A stretch of 47,312 nt of DNA from Pseudonocardia sp. (GTDB lineage Bacteria > Actinomycetota > Actinomycetes > Mycobacteriales > Pseudonocardiaceae), in the NCBI GenBank assembly GCA_025869365.1, contig JAOZVV010000097.1:1-47312 (forward strand), read 5' to 3'. Position numbers and translations under genes: made by a program. Numbering within the stretch: the stretch's first letter is position 1; each line of letters starts with the position of its first letter. A model generated the notes under the pieces. That model was not told the origin of the DNA. It saw only the letters and a program-made list of their open reading frames with translations, and did no database searches. This document shows positions 7,314 through 15,447 of the stretch, in pieces.

Positions 7314-7874
7314 GTGGGTTTCCTGGACAAGGTGAAAGAGCTGGCGGACACCGCCATCGAGAAGGCGGGCCCGTACGCCGAGAAGGCCAAGGAGAAGGCC
7401 GGTCCCTACGCCGAGAAGGCCAAGGAGAAGGCCGGCCCCTACGCCGAGAAGGCGAAGCAGAAGGCTGGCCCGTACGTGGACAAGGCGACCGAGAAGGCCG
7501 GCCCGTACGCCGAGAAGGCCAAGCCGTACGCGGAGAAGGCGGCGGTGAAGGCCAGGGAGGGTCTCGGCAAGGCCGCCGAGAAGGCGGACAAGGCCACCGG
7601 CGGCAAGTACAGCGAGCAGATCGGCACGGTGAAGCACAAGGTCGACGAGGTGCTCGACCGCAAGTCCACGGGTGCGGCCGATCCCGCCCCGAACGTGGGC
7701 ACCCCGTCGGGCGGGGCCACCCCGGCTGCGCCGGGTGCGACCACGCCGACCACCACCCCGACCGGCGCCCCGCCGACCACCACCGCGGCGGACACGCCGA
7801 CCTCCACCGGGACGCCGATCACGCCCTCCGGCCCGACCGCCGGACCGGACGACCCGGACCAGAAGAAGGCCTGA
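7314..7874 (+). CDS. MT0933/Rv0909-type antitoxin-like protein with 11-residue repeats
   Basis: Protein of 186 residues in three parts. Residues 1-15 form MGFLDKVKELADTAI. Residues 16-70 are five consecutive 11-residue units of the form EKAGPYAEKAK, with the fourth diverged to QKAGPYVDKAT. Then come a Lys/Ala-rich helix and a TGGKYSEQI motif at 95-103, followed by a Thr/Pro/Gly tail from about 120. The MGFLDK start and TGGKYS motif are typical of the mycobacterial MT0933/Rv0909 antitoxin family. The Lys/Ala-rich 11-mer periodicity also resembles late-embryogenesis-abundant proteins. No toxin gene is adjacent: the divergent 58-codon gene is not a recognised toxin. A stand-alone stress-protective role is therefore equally possible. 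GTG 7314 follows a GGGGG purine tract. Confidence 0.65.
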   Translation: MGFLDKVKELADTAIEKAGPYAEKAKEKAGPYAEKAKEKAGPYAEKAKQKAGPYVDKATEKAGPYAEKAKPYAEKAAVKAREGLGKAAEKADKATGGKYSEQIGTVKHKVDEVLDRKSTGAADPAPNVGTPSGGATPAAPGATTPTTTPTGAPPTTTAADTPTSTGTPITPSGPTAGPDDPDQKKA

Positions 7875-7883
7875 CGTCCTGCG

Positions 7884-7907
7884 CCCGGCCGCGGCGTGGC
7901 GGCCGGG
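7884..7907. terminator. bidirectional hairpin between convergent genes
   Basis: Perfect nine-base stem, CCCGGCCGC (7884-7892) with GCGGCCGGG (7899-7907), and a six-base loop. It fills the 33-bp gap between the antitoxin-like gene and moaB2, which converge here. Confidence 0.6.
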
Positions 7908-8408
7908 TCAGTCCTCGTCGAGCCCGGAGAGCTCGCCGATCACGTGCGCGACCAGCGGGCTGAGCGTGGCCATGCCGTCGCGGACGGCCGCCCGGGAGGA
8001 CGCCAGGTTCACCACGAGGGTGCTGCCCGAGACCCCGACGAGCCCGCGGGACAGTCCGGCGTCGACCGCTCCGGCCGCCAGCCCGGAGGCGCGGATCGCC
8101 TCCGCGATACCGGGGATCGGTCGGTCCAGCACGCCCGCCGTCGCATCCGCGGTGACCGCCCGCGGGGACACACCGGTACCGCCGACGGTGATCACCAGGT
8201 CCACGCCGCCGATCACCGCGGTGTTCAGCGCGTTGCGGATCGCGACGGCCTCCCCCGGGACGACGACGACCGCGTCCACGACGAGGCCTGCCTCCTCGAG
8301 CAGTTCCTTGACCAGAGGGCCCGTGGCGTCCTGACGTTCACCGTGGCTCACCCGGTCGTCGACGATCACCACGAGGGCACGGCCGATCTGAGGGGGCGCC
8401 ATCTCCAT
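7908..8408 (-). CDS. moaB2: MoaB/MogA-family molybdopterin-binding protein
   Basis: Protein of 166 residues with the MoCF-binding fold, which binds or adenylylates molybdopterin during molybdenum-cofactor synthesis. It starts with GRALVVIVDDRVSHGER. The conserved molybdopterin loop is visible as LVITVGGTGVSPRAVTADA, and a second loop near SRGLVGVSGSTLVVNLASS matches the family. Order and strand match M. tuberculosis pepD-moaB2 (Rv0983-Rv0984), although here a 275-bp repeat-rich gap separates it from pepD. No other cofactor gene except the MoeA-like glp is in the window. The start is ATG 8408; ATG 8402 is also possible. Confidence 0.85.
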   Translation of the reverse strand: MEMAPPQIGRALVVIVDDRVSHGERQDATGPLVKELLEEAGLVVDAVVVVPGEAVAIRNALNTAVIGGVDLVITVGGTGVSPRAVTADATAGVLDRPIPGIAEAIRASGLAAGAVDAGLSRGLVGVSGSTLVVNLASSRAAVRDGMATLSPLVAHVIGELSGLDED

Positions 8409-8520
8409 GTGCTCACCGTAGTGGGACGGCGACGCGGCCCCGGCGGGGGGCCGCGCCGGCGCAGGGAGGGGGTTTCCGGCACCGACGCGACCCGCACAGG
8501 TCCCGTCGCGTGGGGCACCA

Positions 8521-8672
8521 CGATCCGGGACGGGCCGAACGACACCATGTTCCCCCTACGCGCGTCAACGAAACCTCCGGGCCGGATCCGGTCCGCACGG
8601 GCCGAGTCCCGGGGGGCCGGATCCGGACGGGCCGGGTTTCCCCGGACCGGATCCCTGCAGGCCGAATCCCCA
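8521..8672. repeat. degenerate tandem repeats between pepD and moaB2
   Basis: About four imperfect units of roughly 31-36 bases share a GCCGGATCC core followed by ACGGGCCGA/GGCCGAATCCC-like sequence (near 8521, 8580, 8615 and 8646). The cores contain the palindrome CCGGATCCGG, so each unit could form a small hairpin. The function is unknown; it lies in the 275-bp gap between two same-strand genes. Confidence 0.4.
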
Positions 8673-8683
8673 CAGGCGCCGTC

Positions 8684-10036
8684 CTACTGACCTTCCAGGG
8701 TCACCGGCACCGGCCGGCCATCTATGACCAACGTCACGACATCACCGACCGCGTGGTCCCGGACGGCCGCGACCAGCTCGTCGGAGTCCGTGACGGGCCG
8801 GTCGTCGATCCTGGTCACGACGTCCCCGGGGCGGATCCCGGCCTTGTCCGCGGGACCGCCGGGGTTGACCTGAGCGACGACCGCGCCGCCCGTGTCCGGC
8901 ACGCCGACGGTGGTCAGGCTCAGCCCGAGTGCGGGACGGGTCGCCCTGCCGGTGCGTTCCAGCTCGTCCGCGACGCGTGTGGCCTGGTTGATGGGGATGG
9001 AGAAGCCGACACCGATCGAGCCGCCCTGGGCGCCGCCGGTGCTCGCGATCGCCGAGTTGATCCCGACCACCCGGCCCCGGACGTCGACGAGCGGGCCACC
9101 GGAGTTGCCCGGGTTGATCGCGGCGTCGGTCTGCACGGCGTTGATCACCGTCGCGTCACCGCCGGACTCGCCCCCCACGCTGACCGCCCGGTCCAGCGCG
9201 CTGACGATGCCGGTGGTGACGGTGCCGCCGAGGCCGAGCGGCGATCCGATCGCGACGACCTGCTGCCCGACCCGCAGCGAGTCCGAGTTCCCCAGCTCGA
9301 TCGGCACGAGACCGGTGGCACCGTCCGCGCGGACGACCGCGATGTCCGAGCTGGGGTCCGTGCCGACGACGCGGACCGGCACCGTGCGCCCGTCCTGCAG
9401 CACGGCCGTGACGGTCGCCCCCGCTGCCGCGCCCTGCACCACGTGGTTGTTCGTGAGGATCAGCCCGTCGGCGCTGAGCACCATCCCCGAGCCCTCGCCC
9501 TGGGTCCCGTCGCCGATGCCCCTGCCCTTCACCCGGAGCTGGACGACACTCGGCAGCGCCTTGGCGGCGACGGCCTCGATGGGGCCGTCGCTGGGGTCGA
9601 CGTCCGGCAACGGGGCGCTCAGGACGCCGCGGTCCCCGCCGTTCCCGCCGCCCGCGAGGGCATGGCCGATCCCGCCGCCGACGGCCCCGGCGATCAGCGC
9701 GATGGCCAGCGCGGCGACGAGCGGGACGAGCCAGGCCGGCCGCGCGCGGCCGGCCGGTTCGTGCAGGCGGTGGTCCGCGGGCGGCTCCTCCTCGACCCGC
9801 GCGTGCGCGGGTCCCGGGGCGGGGACGGTGACCGGGATCCCCCCGGTGGGGGTCGGAGCCTCCGCGGCGCGGGCCGCTTCCGGCGACAGGACCTCCGCCC
9901 CGTGCGGCGGGGACGCAGGGGCCGTCGGGATCCCCTCCGCCGGGGTGCGCGGCTCGCCCCCGAGCTCGGTCGGGCCGGCCGTCACCTCCGGGTCGCGGAG
10001 GGGGTCGGGCTCGGCGCCGCTGCGGGCGTCGGTCAT
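8684..10036 (-). CDS. pepD: HtrA-type membrane serine protease with PDZ domain
   Basis: Envelope quality-control protease of 450 residues. Residues 1-100 are a Pro/Glu-rich cytoplasmic region, followed by one transmembrane helix (about 102-128, VPLVAALAIALIAGAVGGGI). The trypsin-like domain has its triad visible as NNHVVQGA (His), SSDIAVVRADG (Asp) and AINPGNSGGPLV (Ser). A C-terminal PDZ domain starts near RPALGLSLTTVG and includes PGGPADKAGIRPGDVV and IDDRPV. In mycobacteria MprAB directly activates pepD; here mprAB lies 1.4 kb away on the same strand. An arsR/SRPBCC pair on the other strand separates them, so direct cotranscription with mprAB is not possible in the usual way. The Asp/Pro-rich N-terminus fits the PepD group rather than soluble DegP. 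Confidence 0.92.
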   Translation of the reverse strand: MTDARSGAEPDPLRDPEVTAGPTELGGEPRTPAEGIPTAPASPPHGAEVLSPEAARAAEAPTPTGGIPVTVPAPGPAHARVEEEPPADHRLHEPAGRARPAWLVPLVAALAIALIAGAVGGGIGHALAGGGNGGDRGVLSAPLPDVDPSDGPIEAVAAKALPSVVQLRVKGRGIGDGTQGEGSGMVLSADGLILTNNHVVQGAAAGATVTAVLQDGRTVPVRVVGTDPSSDIAVVRADGATGLVPIELGNSDSLRVGQQVVAIGSPLGLGGTVTTGIVSALDRAVSVGGESGGDATVINAVQTDAAINPGNSGGPLVDVRGRVVGINSAIASTGGAQGGSIGVGFSIPINQATRVADELERTGRATRPALGLSLTTVGVPDTGGAVVAQVNPGGPADKAGIRPGDVVTRIDDRPVTDSDELVAAVRDHAVGDVVTLVIDGRPVPVTLEGQ

Positions 10037-10131
10037 GTACTCACCGTCTGTCCGGATCCGTGGGCCGGCGATCCCGGCCCGGAGGTGTCAGGAGGGTATG
10101 GCGAACCTCCCGGGCCCGCTCGGCCACCACC

Positions 10132-10147
10132 GACAACTTTTGTTGTC
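10132..10147. promoter_or_regulatory. dyad upstream of arsR-type gene
   Basis: Perfect inverted repeat GACAAC-TTTT-GTTGTC, AT-rich in a GC-rich background. It is followed directly by TTGACA (10148-10153), which resembles a -35 hexamer; no good -10 is seen at standard spacing. It lies 36 bases before the ArsR-family start and 95 bases before the divergent pepD start. It is probably the autoregulatory operator of the ArsR-type protein. Confidence 0.6.
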
Positions 10148-10183
10148 TTGACAGAATAATGCGTCGGTGGCACGGTCCACGAC

Positions 10184-10801
10184 ATGCAGGAGACGGGAGT
10201 GATCGCGGATCCGGCCGCGGCCGCCGTCGCGCTGGACCCCGTCCGGGCGCGGCTGCTGCACGAGCTGGCCGAGCCCTCCTCGGCCACCGCGCTGGGCCTC
10301 AAGGTGGGCCTGAGCAGACAGAAGGTGAACTACCACCTCCGCGCGCTGGAGGCGCACGGCCTCGTCGAGCTCGTCGAGGAGCGCCGCAAGGGCAACATGA
10401 CCGAGCGTGTGATGCGCGCCTCGGCCGGCGCGTACGTGATCTCGCCCGAGGCATGGGCCGTGGTCGCCCCGGACCCCGAGCACGCACCGGACCGGCTCTC
10501 CGCACAGTGGCTCCTCGCCGTCGCCGCGCGGCTCGTCCGGGACGTCGGCGCGCTGATCCTCGCGGGCGCCCGTGCCCGCAGACGGGTCGCCACCTTCGCC
10601 CTGGACGCCGAGGTGCGGTTCGCCTCGGCGGAGGACCGAGCGGCCTTCACCCGCGAGCTGACGGACGCCGTCGGCGGGCTCGTCGCGCGCTATCACGACC
10701 AGGGGGCGGAGGGCGGGCGCCGGCACCGCGTCGTCGTCGCGCTGCATCCGTCCATGGCACCCGAACCCCCGACAGCCCAGGAGGAACCCGATGTCCCGTG
10801 A
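10184..10801 (+). CDS. ArsR-family winged-helix transcriptional regulator
   Basis: Regulator of 205 residues. The N-terminal winged helix spans about 10-75: LDPVRARLLHELAEPSSATA, then the recognition region VGLSRQKVNYHLRALEAHGLVE and a wing ending in ERRKGNMTER. This helix-turn-helix with a YHL core is typical of ArsR/HTH_20 proteins. No metal-binding cysteines are present, so arsenic or metal sensing is not suggested. The C-terminal half (about 85-205) is a ligand or dimerisation region I do not recognise. The stop overlaps the start of the SRPBCC gene by 11 bases, the classic regulator/SRPBCC pairing. The GACAAC dyad in front suggests autoregulation. Confidence 0.85.
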   Translation: MQETGVIADPAAAAVALDPVRARLLHELAEPSSATALGLKVGLSRQKVNYHLRALEAHGLVELVEERRKGNMTERVMRASAGAYVISPEAWAVVAPDPEHAPDRLSAQWLLAVAARLVRDVGALILAGARARRRVATFALDAEVRFASAEDRAAFTRELTDAVGGLVARYHDQGAEGGRRHRVVVALHPSMAPEPPTAQEEPDVP

Positions 10802-11447
10802 GTTCGAGATCCGTCGCGAGGTCGCCCTCCCGGCCACCCCCGACCAGGTCCGGGCGGCCGTCTCCACGCCCGAGGGACTGGCGGGCTGGTTCATGCCGAT
10901 GGACATCCACGCCACCCCGGGCGCCGAGGTCGAGGAGTCCCCCGGCCGGCTCGCCGTCCGGGTCGGGACGGACGCGTTCGAGTACCTCATCGAGGGCCGG
11001 GACGGCTCGACGGTGCTCCGGTTCGTCCACAGCGGGATGCTCGGCGACGACTGGAGCGACGAGTTCGAGGGCATGACCGCCGCCGGCTGGTCCATGTACC
11101 TGCACACCCTGGGCCAGTACCTGGGCCACTTCGCCGACCGCCCCACGCTCTACGCGGAGGCGGACGCACCGGCGGACCCGGCCGTCTGGCCGGGCGTGCT
11201 CGCCGCGGTGACGGCATCGGCCGTGGGCGAGCCCGTCCACCTGGAGCTCGGCGACCGCGCCCTCGACGGGGAGATCGACTACCTGACGGAGAGCTTCGTC
11301 GGGTTCCGCACCGCGGACGCCCTCGTCCGCTTCCACGAACGTTCCGCGATCGGCATGCCGGTCGCGGTGAGCCATCACCACTTCGGCGCCGGCGAGAGCG
11401 CCGAGGCCCTCGGGGACGCGTGGCGGGCGTGGTTCGCCGGTCTCTGA
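10791..11447 (+). CDS. SRPBCC (AHSA1-like) domain protein
   Basis: Protein of 218 residues whose first 150 form an SRPBCC/AHSA1-type ligand-binding fold: REFEIRREVALPATPDQV, STPEGLAGWFMPM, and GWSMYLHTLGQYLGHFAD. The remaining part looks like a partial second copy or an accessory domain (VHLELGDRALDGEIDY). Such proteins bind hydrophobic ligands or interact with Hsp90-like chaperones, and many are of unknown function. ATG 10791 has an AGGAGG site 8 bases upstream and overlaps the end of the ArsR gene, so the two are translationally coupled. It converges on mprB with a 13-bp gap. Confidence 0.8.
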   Translation: MSREFEIRREVALPATPDQVRAAVSTPEGLAGWFMPMDIHATPGAEVEESPGRLAVRVGTDAFEYLIEGRDGSTVLRFVHSGMLGDDWSDEFEGMTAAGWSMYLHTLGQYLGHFADRPTLYAEADAPADPAVWPGVLAAVTASAVGEPVHLELGDRALDGEIDYLTESFVGFRTADALVRFHERSAIGMPVAVSHHHFGAGESAEALGDAWRAWFAGL

Positions 11448-11460
11448 CCGCCGGGTACCG

Positions 11461-12882
11461 CTAGGCCGGTCGACGCCCGGGCAGCCGGAGGCTGAGCAGC
11501 GCCCCGCCCTCCGGCGCCCGCGCCGCCCATACGGCGCCGCCGTGGCGCACCGCGACCTGGCGGACGATCGCCAGCCCGAGCCCGGAGCCGGGCATCGTGC
11601 GCGACGTGTCCGCCCGGTAGAAGCGGTCGAACACCCGTGGCAGGTCCTCCTCCGCGATCCCCGGGCCGGAGTCCGCGACCTCCAGCACGACCGTCCACTC
11701 GTCGACCGGGACCAGGGTGACCCGTACCGTGCCGCCGGCCGGGCTCCACTTCACGCCGTTGTCCAGCAGGTTCAGCACCGCGCGTTCCAGCGCCGTCGAG
11801 TCCCCGATCAGGGTCCACGGCGTGAGGTGCACGTCGAAGGTGACGTCCGTCGTGGCCCGGCGCCGGGCGCGTTCGAGGGCGCGCTCCACGATGTCGGTGA
11901 GCTCGACGGGTTCGATCATCACCATCTGCGGGTCGTCCCGGGCGAGCTCGACGAGGTCCCCGACGAGCTGGGTCAGCTCCTCCACCTGCGCGCGGACGTC
12001 GTCGAGCATCTCCCGGCGGTCCTCGTCCGGCAGCTCGGGCGCACCCGGGACGGCCGCGGCGGCGAGCAGTTCCAGGTTGGTGCGCAGCGACGTCAGCGGG
12101 GTGCGGAGCTCGTGTCCGGCGTCCGCGACGAGGCGTCGCTGCTGTTCCTGGGACGACGCGAGCGCACCGAGCATCTCGTTGAAGCTGATGGTGAGCCGGG
12201 CGAGCTCGTCGGACCCGGAGACCCGGATCGGCCGCAGGTCCCCCGTGGACGCGACGCGCTCGGTGGCGGTGGTCAGGCGCTGGACCGGCCGCAGCCCGGC
12301 CCGGGCGACGGCGACCCCCAGCGCCGCGGCCAGCGCGATCCCGATGCCCCCGATGACGGGCAGGGCGATCGCCAGCTTGGCGAGGACCTGCTGGGTGGAC
12401 TCCAGCTTCTGCGCCATGACGAGCGCGCGCCCCGGCCCCGCGGCGACGGCGACGACCTCGTAGTCCCCCGCCGTGCGCACGGAGTACGGCGCGGTGCCCT
12501 GGGCGACGGCGAGCTCGACGGGGCTCAACGGCGGCGACGACGCGAGCGCCTCGGCGGACTGCGCGAGGCCGGACGCGTAGAGGAGCGCGATCCGGATGTC
12601 CCCCGCGCCGAGCACCTCCGGCGAGGTGGTGGCGAGCTGCTCGGGATCGGCGAGCTCGCTCTGCGCGGCGGCGGTCGCGCGTTGCAGCAGGTTCTCGTCC
12701 AGCGTCTCCAGGATGGACTGTCGGACGATCAGGAACACCGCGGCGGAGACCAGCACCACCACCCCCGCGGCGACGCCGGCGGCGAGGATGCCGATCCGGG
12801 CGCGCAGGCTGAAGCGGTCCAGGCGTGCGTACCGCCCGTGCAGCTGACCCGCCCCGCTGTCGGTGGACGGCGCAGCCGTCAC
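11461..12882 (-). CDS. mprB: MprB-type sensor histidine kinase
   Basis: Sensor kinase of 473 residues. It has transmembrane helix 1 (about 30-52), an extracytoplasmic sensor region (about 53-170), transmembrane helix 2 (about 172-195), a HAMP linker, and a HisKA domain with the phospho-accepting His in [13 protein letters not shown]. The ATPase domain has the N-box [11 protein letters not shown]1 [20 protein letters not shown] and G2 [12 protein letters not shown] 12882 overlaps the mprA stop by four bases, giving coupled translation. Synteny with pepD and moaB2 and the paired regulator identify it as MprB, which in mycobacteria senses envelope stress and activates sigma-factor and pepD expression. 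Some annotators would name it only a HAMP sensor kinase. Confidence 0.92.
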   Translation of the reverse strand: MTAAPSTDSGAGQLHGRYARLDRFSLRARIGILAAGVAAGVVVLVSAAVFLIVRQSILETLDENLLQRATAAAQSELADPEQLATTSPEVLGAGDIRIALLYASGLAQSAEALASSPPLSPVELAVAQGTAPYSVRTAGDYEVVAVAAGPGRALVMAQKLESTQQVLAKLAIALPVIGGIGIALAAALGVAVARAGLRPVQRLTTATERVASTGDLRPIRVSGSDELARLTISFNEMLGALASSQEQQRRLVADAGHELRTPLTSLRTNLELLAAAAVPGAPELPDEDRREMLDDVRAQVEELTQLVGDLVELARDDPQMVMIEPVELTDIVERALERARRRATTDVTFDVHLTPWTLIGDSTALERAVLNLLDNGVKWSPAGGTVRVTLVPVDEWTVVLEVADSGPGIAEEDLPRVFDRFYRADTSRTMPGSGLGLAIVRQVAVRHGGAVWAARAPEGGALLSLRLPGRRPA

Positions 12883-13580
12883 GGTGGGGACTCGCGCAGC
12901 ACGTACCCCACGCCGCGCACGGTGTGGATCAGCCGCGGTTCGCCCTCCGCCTCGGTCTTGCGGCGCAGGTAGCCGATGTAGACCTCCAGCGCGTTCCCCG
13001 TCGTCGGGAAGTCGTAGCCCCACACCTGCTCGAGGATCTGCGAGCGGCTCAGCACCCGTCGCGGGTTGGTGAGCAGCAGTTCGAGCAGGGAGAACTCGGT
13101 GCGGGTCAGGCTGATCCGGCGTTCCCCGCGGCGCACCTCGCGGGTGTCCGGGTCCAGGGAGAGGTCCCCGAACTCCAGCGGCTTGCTCAGCCCGGCCGCC
13201 GCGGCGGCGATGTCGTCCAGGGACCGGCGGCGCAGCAGCGCGCGGAGCCGGGCGAGCAGCTCCTCCAGGGCGAAGGGCTTGGGCAGGTAGTCGTCCGCGC
13301 CCGCGTCGAGCCCGGCGACGCGGTCCGACACGGCGTCCCGCGCGGTGAGCACGAGGATCGGCAGCTCGTCCCCGGCCGCGCGCATGCGCCGGCACACCTC
13401 GAGGCCGTCGAGGCGGGGCATCATCACGTCCAGCACCATCGCGTCCGGCCGCTGGGCGAGCACGGCGTCGAGCGCCTGCTGTCCGTCACTCGCCAGCTCC
13501 ACCTGATAGCCGTTGAACGCGAGCGAACGGCGCAGGGACTCCCGCACGGAGCGGTCGTCGTCCACGACCAGGATTCGCAT
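12879..13580 (-). CDS. mprA: MprA response regulator (OmpR family)
   Basis: Response regulator of 233 residues. The receiver domain has the acidic cluster VVDDD (7-9), phospho-acceptor Asp 51 in [11 protein letters not shown], the T/Lys switch residues in VLTARD and [15 protein letters not shown], and is followed by a winged-helix DNA-binding domain. That domain shows [22 protein letters not shown], the recognition segment [16 protein letters not shown] and the [10 protein letters not shown] wing. The receiver closely resembles mycobacterial MprA. ATG 13580 begins at MRILVV with GGAG 9 bases upstream; GTG 13595 would add five residues. It is the first gene of the mprAB unit and likely autoregulated, but I cannot point to an MprA box with confidence. 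Confidence 0.95.
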   Translation of the reverse strand: MRILVVDDDRSVRESLRRSLAFNGYQVELASDGQQALDAVLAQRPDAMVLDVMMPRLDGLEVCRRMRAAGDELPILVLTARDAVSDRVAGLDAGADDYLPKPFALEELLARLRALLRRRSLDDIAAAAAGLSKPLEFGDLSLDPDTREVRRGERRISLTRTEFSLLELLLTNPRRVLSRSQILEQVWGYDFPTTGNALEVYIGYLRRKTEAEGEPRLIHTVRGVGYVLRESPP

Positions 13581-13627
13581 GGGGCCAGTCTCCACCGGCC
13601 TTCTGAGACGCGCCTGAGAACCCCCAC

Positions 13628-13717
13628 CCCGCGAGTCGCGGTATTTCCGTCACCGAGTCGCGGTATCTCCGCGCGGATCCGGCACGACTCGGTGACGGGA
13701 ATACCCCGACTCGCGGG
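13628..13717. repeat. long imperfect inverted repeat at dehydrogenase/mprA gap
   Basis: The 33-base arms 13628-13660 and 13685-13717 pair at 31 of 33 positions around a 24-base loop. The right arm ends immediately before the dehydrogenase stop codon, and the element ends 48 bases before mprA. The submotif GAGTCGCGGTAT occurs twice in the left half. It could terminate the dehydrogenase transcript or be a copy of a dispersed palindromic repeat. Confidence 0.7.
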
Positions 13718-14593
13718 TCACTCGTCGAAGCTGGCGTAGTAGACGGCCGCGATGTCGTCCTCGGCGTGGCCCTGGTCCGCGGCGCGCCGGAAGCGGTCGA
13801 GCGCGGCCGGGGCGAGGTCCAGCCGGACACCCGAGGCCGTGGCCGCCTCCGTGATCAGGTCGAGGTCCTTGGCGCCGTTGGCGACGCTGAAGCTCGCGCT
13901 CATGTCCCCGGTGAGGATCGCCCCGGCCTTCATCCGCAGGTAGGGCAGGTCCAGCGAGCCGCCCTCGATCGTGTCGAGGAACGCCTGCGGGTCCACGCCC
14001 AGCCCCTTGGCCAGGGCCAGCGTCTCCCCGGTCGCGGCCGTCACCGCGAGCACCCAGCTGTTGGCGACGAGCTTGAGCCTGCTCGCCGCCGCCTCCTCGG
14101 CCTTCTCCCCCACCCACACCGTCCTGCTGCCGACGGCCTCGAAGACGGGCGCCAGAACCGCCCGGGCCGAGACCGGCCCGGCACCGAGGATCTGCAGCTG
14201 ACCGTCCTCCGCGGGCTTCTTCGTGCCCACCACCGGCGCGTCGACCAGCACCAGCCGGTGTGTCCCCGCGAACGCGACGAGCGCGTCGAGCGGCGCGACG
14301 CCGACCGTCGTCATCTGTGCCCACACCTGGCCCGCGTGCAGGCCCTCCGCCGCGGCCCCCATGACGTCGAGCACGTGGGCGCCGTCCCCGAGCATGGTGA
14401 CGACGACGTCCGCGCCCCGGACCGCGTCCGCCGGATCCTCGGCCAGCCGCGCGCCCGCGTCGACGAGGGGTCGGGCCTTGTCCGCGGTGCGGTTCCAGAC
14501 GGTCAGCGGCAGACCCGCGGCCAGGATGTTGCGGGCCATCCCGGTTCCCATGATCCCGGTGCCCAGCAGCGCGACGCTCGGTGTGTCGGTCAT
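13718..14593 (-). CDS. NAD(P)-dependent beta-hydroxyacid dehydrogenase
   Basis: Enzyme of 291 residues in the 3-hydroxyisobutyrate dehydrogenase / glyoxylate reductase family. It has an N-terminal Rossmann domain with the dinucleotide motif VALLGTGIMGTGMARNI (8-24). The substrate-binding segment is LVDAPVVGTKKPAEDGQL, equivalent to DAPVSGG in the family. The catalytic Lys lies in the RLKLVANSWV helix, and a C-terminal helical domain with SVANGAKDLDLI follows. The T-K-K in the substrate loop replaces the commoner S-G-G, so the preferred substrate may differ from 3-hydroxyisobutyrate or tartronate semialdehyde. ATG 14593 gives the canonical N-terminus. The gene stands alone, ending in the long hairpin before mprA. 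Confidence 0.88.
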   Translation of the reverse strand: MTDTPSVALLGTGIMGTGMARNILAAGLPLTVWNRTADKARPLVDAGARLAEDPADAVRGADVVVTMLGDGAHVLDVMGAAAEGLHAGQVWAQMTTVGVAPLDALVAFAGTHRLVLVDAPVVGTKKPAEDGQLQILGAGPVSARAVLAPVFEAVGSRTVWVGEKAEEAAASRLKLVANSWVLAVTAATGETLALAKGLGVDPQAFLDTIEGGSLDLPYLRMKAGAILTGDMSASFSVANGAKDLDLITEAATASGVRLDLAPAALDRFRRAADQGHAEDDIAAVYYASFDE

Positions 14594-14627
14594 GGTCTCG
14601 ACGGTAGCGGCGCCCGGGGCCCGTCGC

Positions 14628-15260
14628 TCAGCCCGCCACGACGCCCGGTCGCAGGACCAGCCGCACGCCGAGCACGCAGTGGGCGACCACGAGCCACGCA
14701 GCGCTGGCGTACACCGACGCCGTGCTCCCCAGAAGGATCTGCGCCACCATCGACACGGGGAACCACAGGCCGCAGAGCAGGGGCTGCCAACGGAGGAGGC
14801 CCCGGTAGCGGCCGACGACGGCGACGGCGACACCCAGCACCAGCAGGAGCAGCTGACCGAGCGGCCAGCACGCGTCGAGGATCATCAGCGGGGCCGGGAA
14901 CTCGTCGTGCGTCGCGTAGCCGAACGAGGCCGCGTTGAGCACGAACGCCCCGGCCAGCACCACCAGGAGCACGACGGGCAGCGCCCGGCCCTTCCCGGCA
15001 CCGGTGGCGCGGGTGGCGAGCACCAGCAGGGCCAATGCCGCGACGCCGACGAGGAAGGCCATCCCGGTGATCGTGTCCAGGGCGTGGATGCCCTCCTGGA
15101 TCCGATCGCCGACGATCACCGTGCCCACGGCCCAGGCCGCAGCTCCCGCGGCGAGCAGCAGGCCCGCGAGCCGTACGCGGCCGGGGCTCGGCGCGGGCGG
15201 AACGCCGGGACCTCGCGTCTCCTCCGGGTTCACACCGCTGGGCGTCAGGTGGACGGACAT
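14628..15260 (-). CDS. multi-pass membrane protein, function unknown
   Basis: Integral membrane protein of 210 residues. After a polar Pro-rich N-terminus (about 1-28) there are six predicted hydrophobic helices, including LAGLLLAAGAAAWAVGTVIV, MAFLVGVAALALLVLA, ALPVVLLVVLAGAFVLNAA and LGQLLLLVLGVAVAVVG. No transporter or enzyme motif is seen. ATG 15260 is chosen for its AGGAG site six bases upstream; GTG 15266 would add two residues. It is divergent from the histidine-kinase gene and shares the 187-bp region with two tandem palindromes, so the two-component system may regulate it. Confidence 0.75.
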   Translation of the reverse strand: MSVHLTPSGVNPEETRGPGVPPAPSPGRVRLAGLLLAAGAAAWAVGTVIVGDRIQEGIHALDTITGMAFLVGVAALALLVLATRATGAGKGRALPVVLLVVLAGAFVLNAASFGYATHDEFPAPLMILDACWPLGQLLLLVLGVAVAVVGRYRGLLRWQPLLCGLWFPVSMVAQILLGSTASVYASAAWLVVAHCVLGVRLVLRPGVVAG

Positions 15261-15384
15261 GCGCACTCCTCGATCTCGGGACTGGGTAGCGGGTCCACAC
15301 TCGACGGCCGGCGTCCCGGGCAGCCAGGGAACGGCGGGGGCTCGTTGTCACCGATCCGCCCGGACGGCGCAGGGACGGTCGTCA

Positions 15385-15419
15385 CGTCCCGATCGGGACG
15401 GTCCGGGACCGCGGTCCCG
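15385..15419. promoter_or_regulatory. two tandem 16-bp palindromes
   Basis: CGTCCCGATCGGGACG (15385-15400) and CGGGACCGCGGTCCCG (15404-15419) are each perfectly self-complementary, with centres 19 bases apart. They lie 28 bases before the kinase GTG start, in the divergent gap. They are a candidate operator for the adjacent NarL-type regulator, or for another dimeric regulator of both genes. Confidence 0.6.
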
Positions 15420-15447
15420 TGCTCGCGCGTCCGCGGTACGCCAGGCT

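Noticed and set aside
7359-7523. 33-base direct repeats as a possible CRISPR array
   Set aside because: The repeats are contiguous without unique spacers and lie in frame inside a protein gene.
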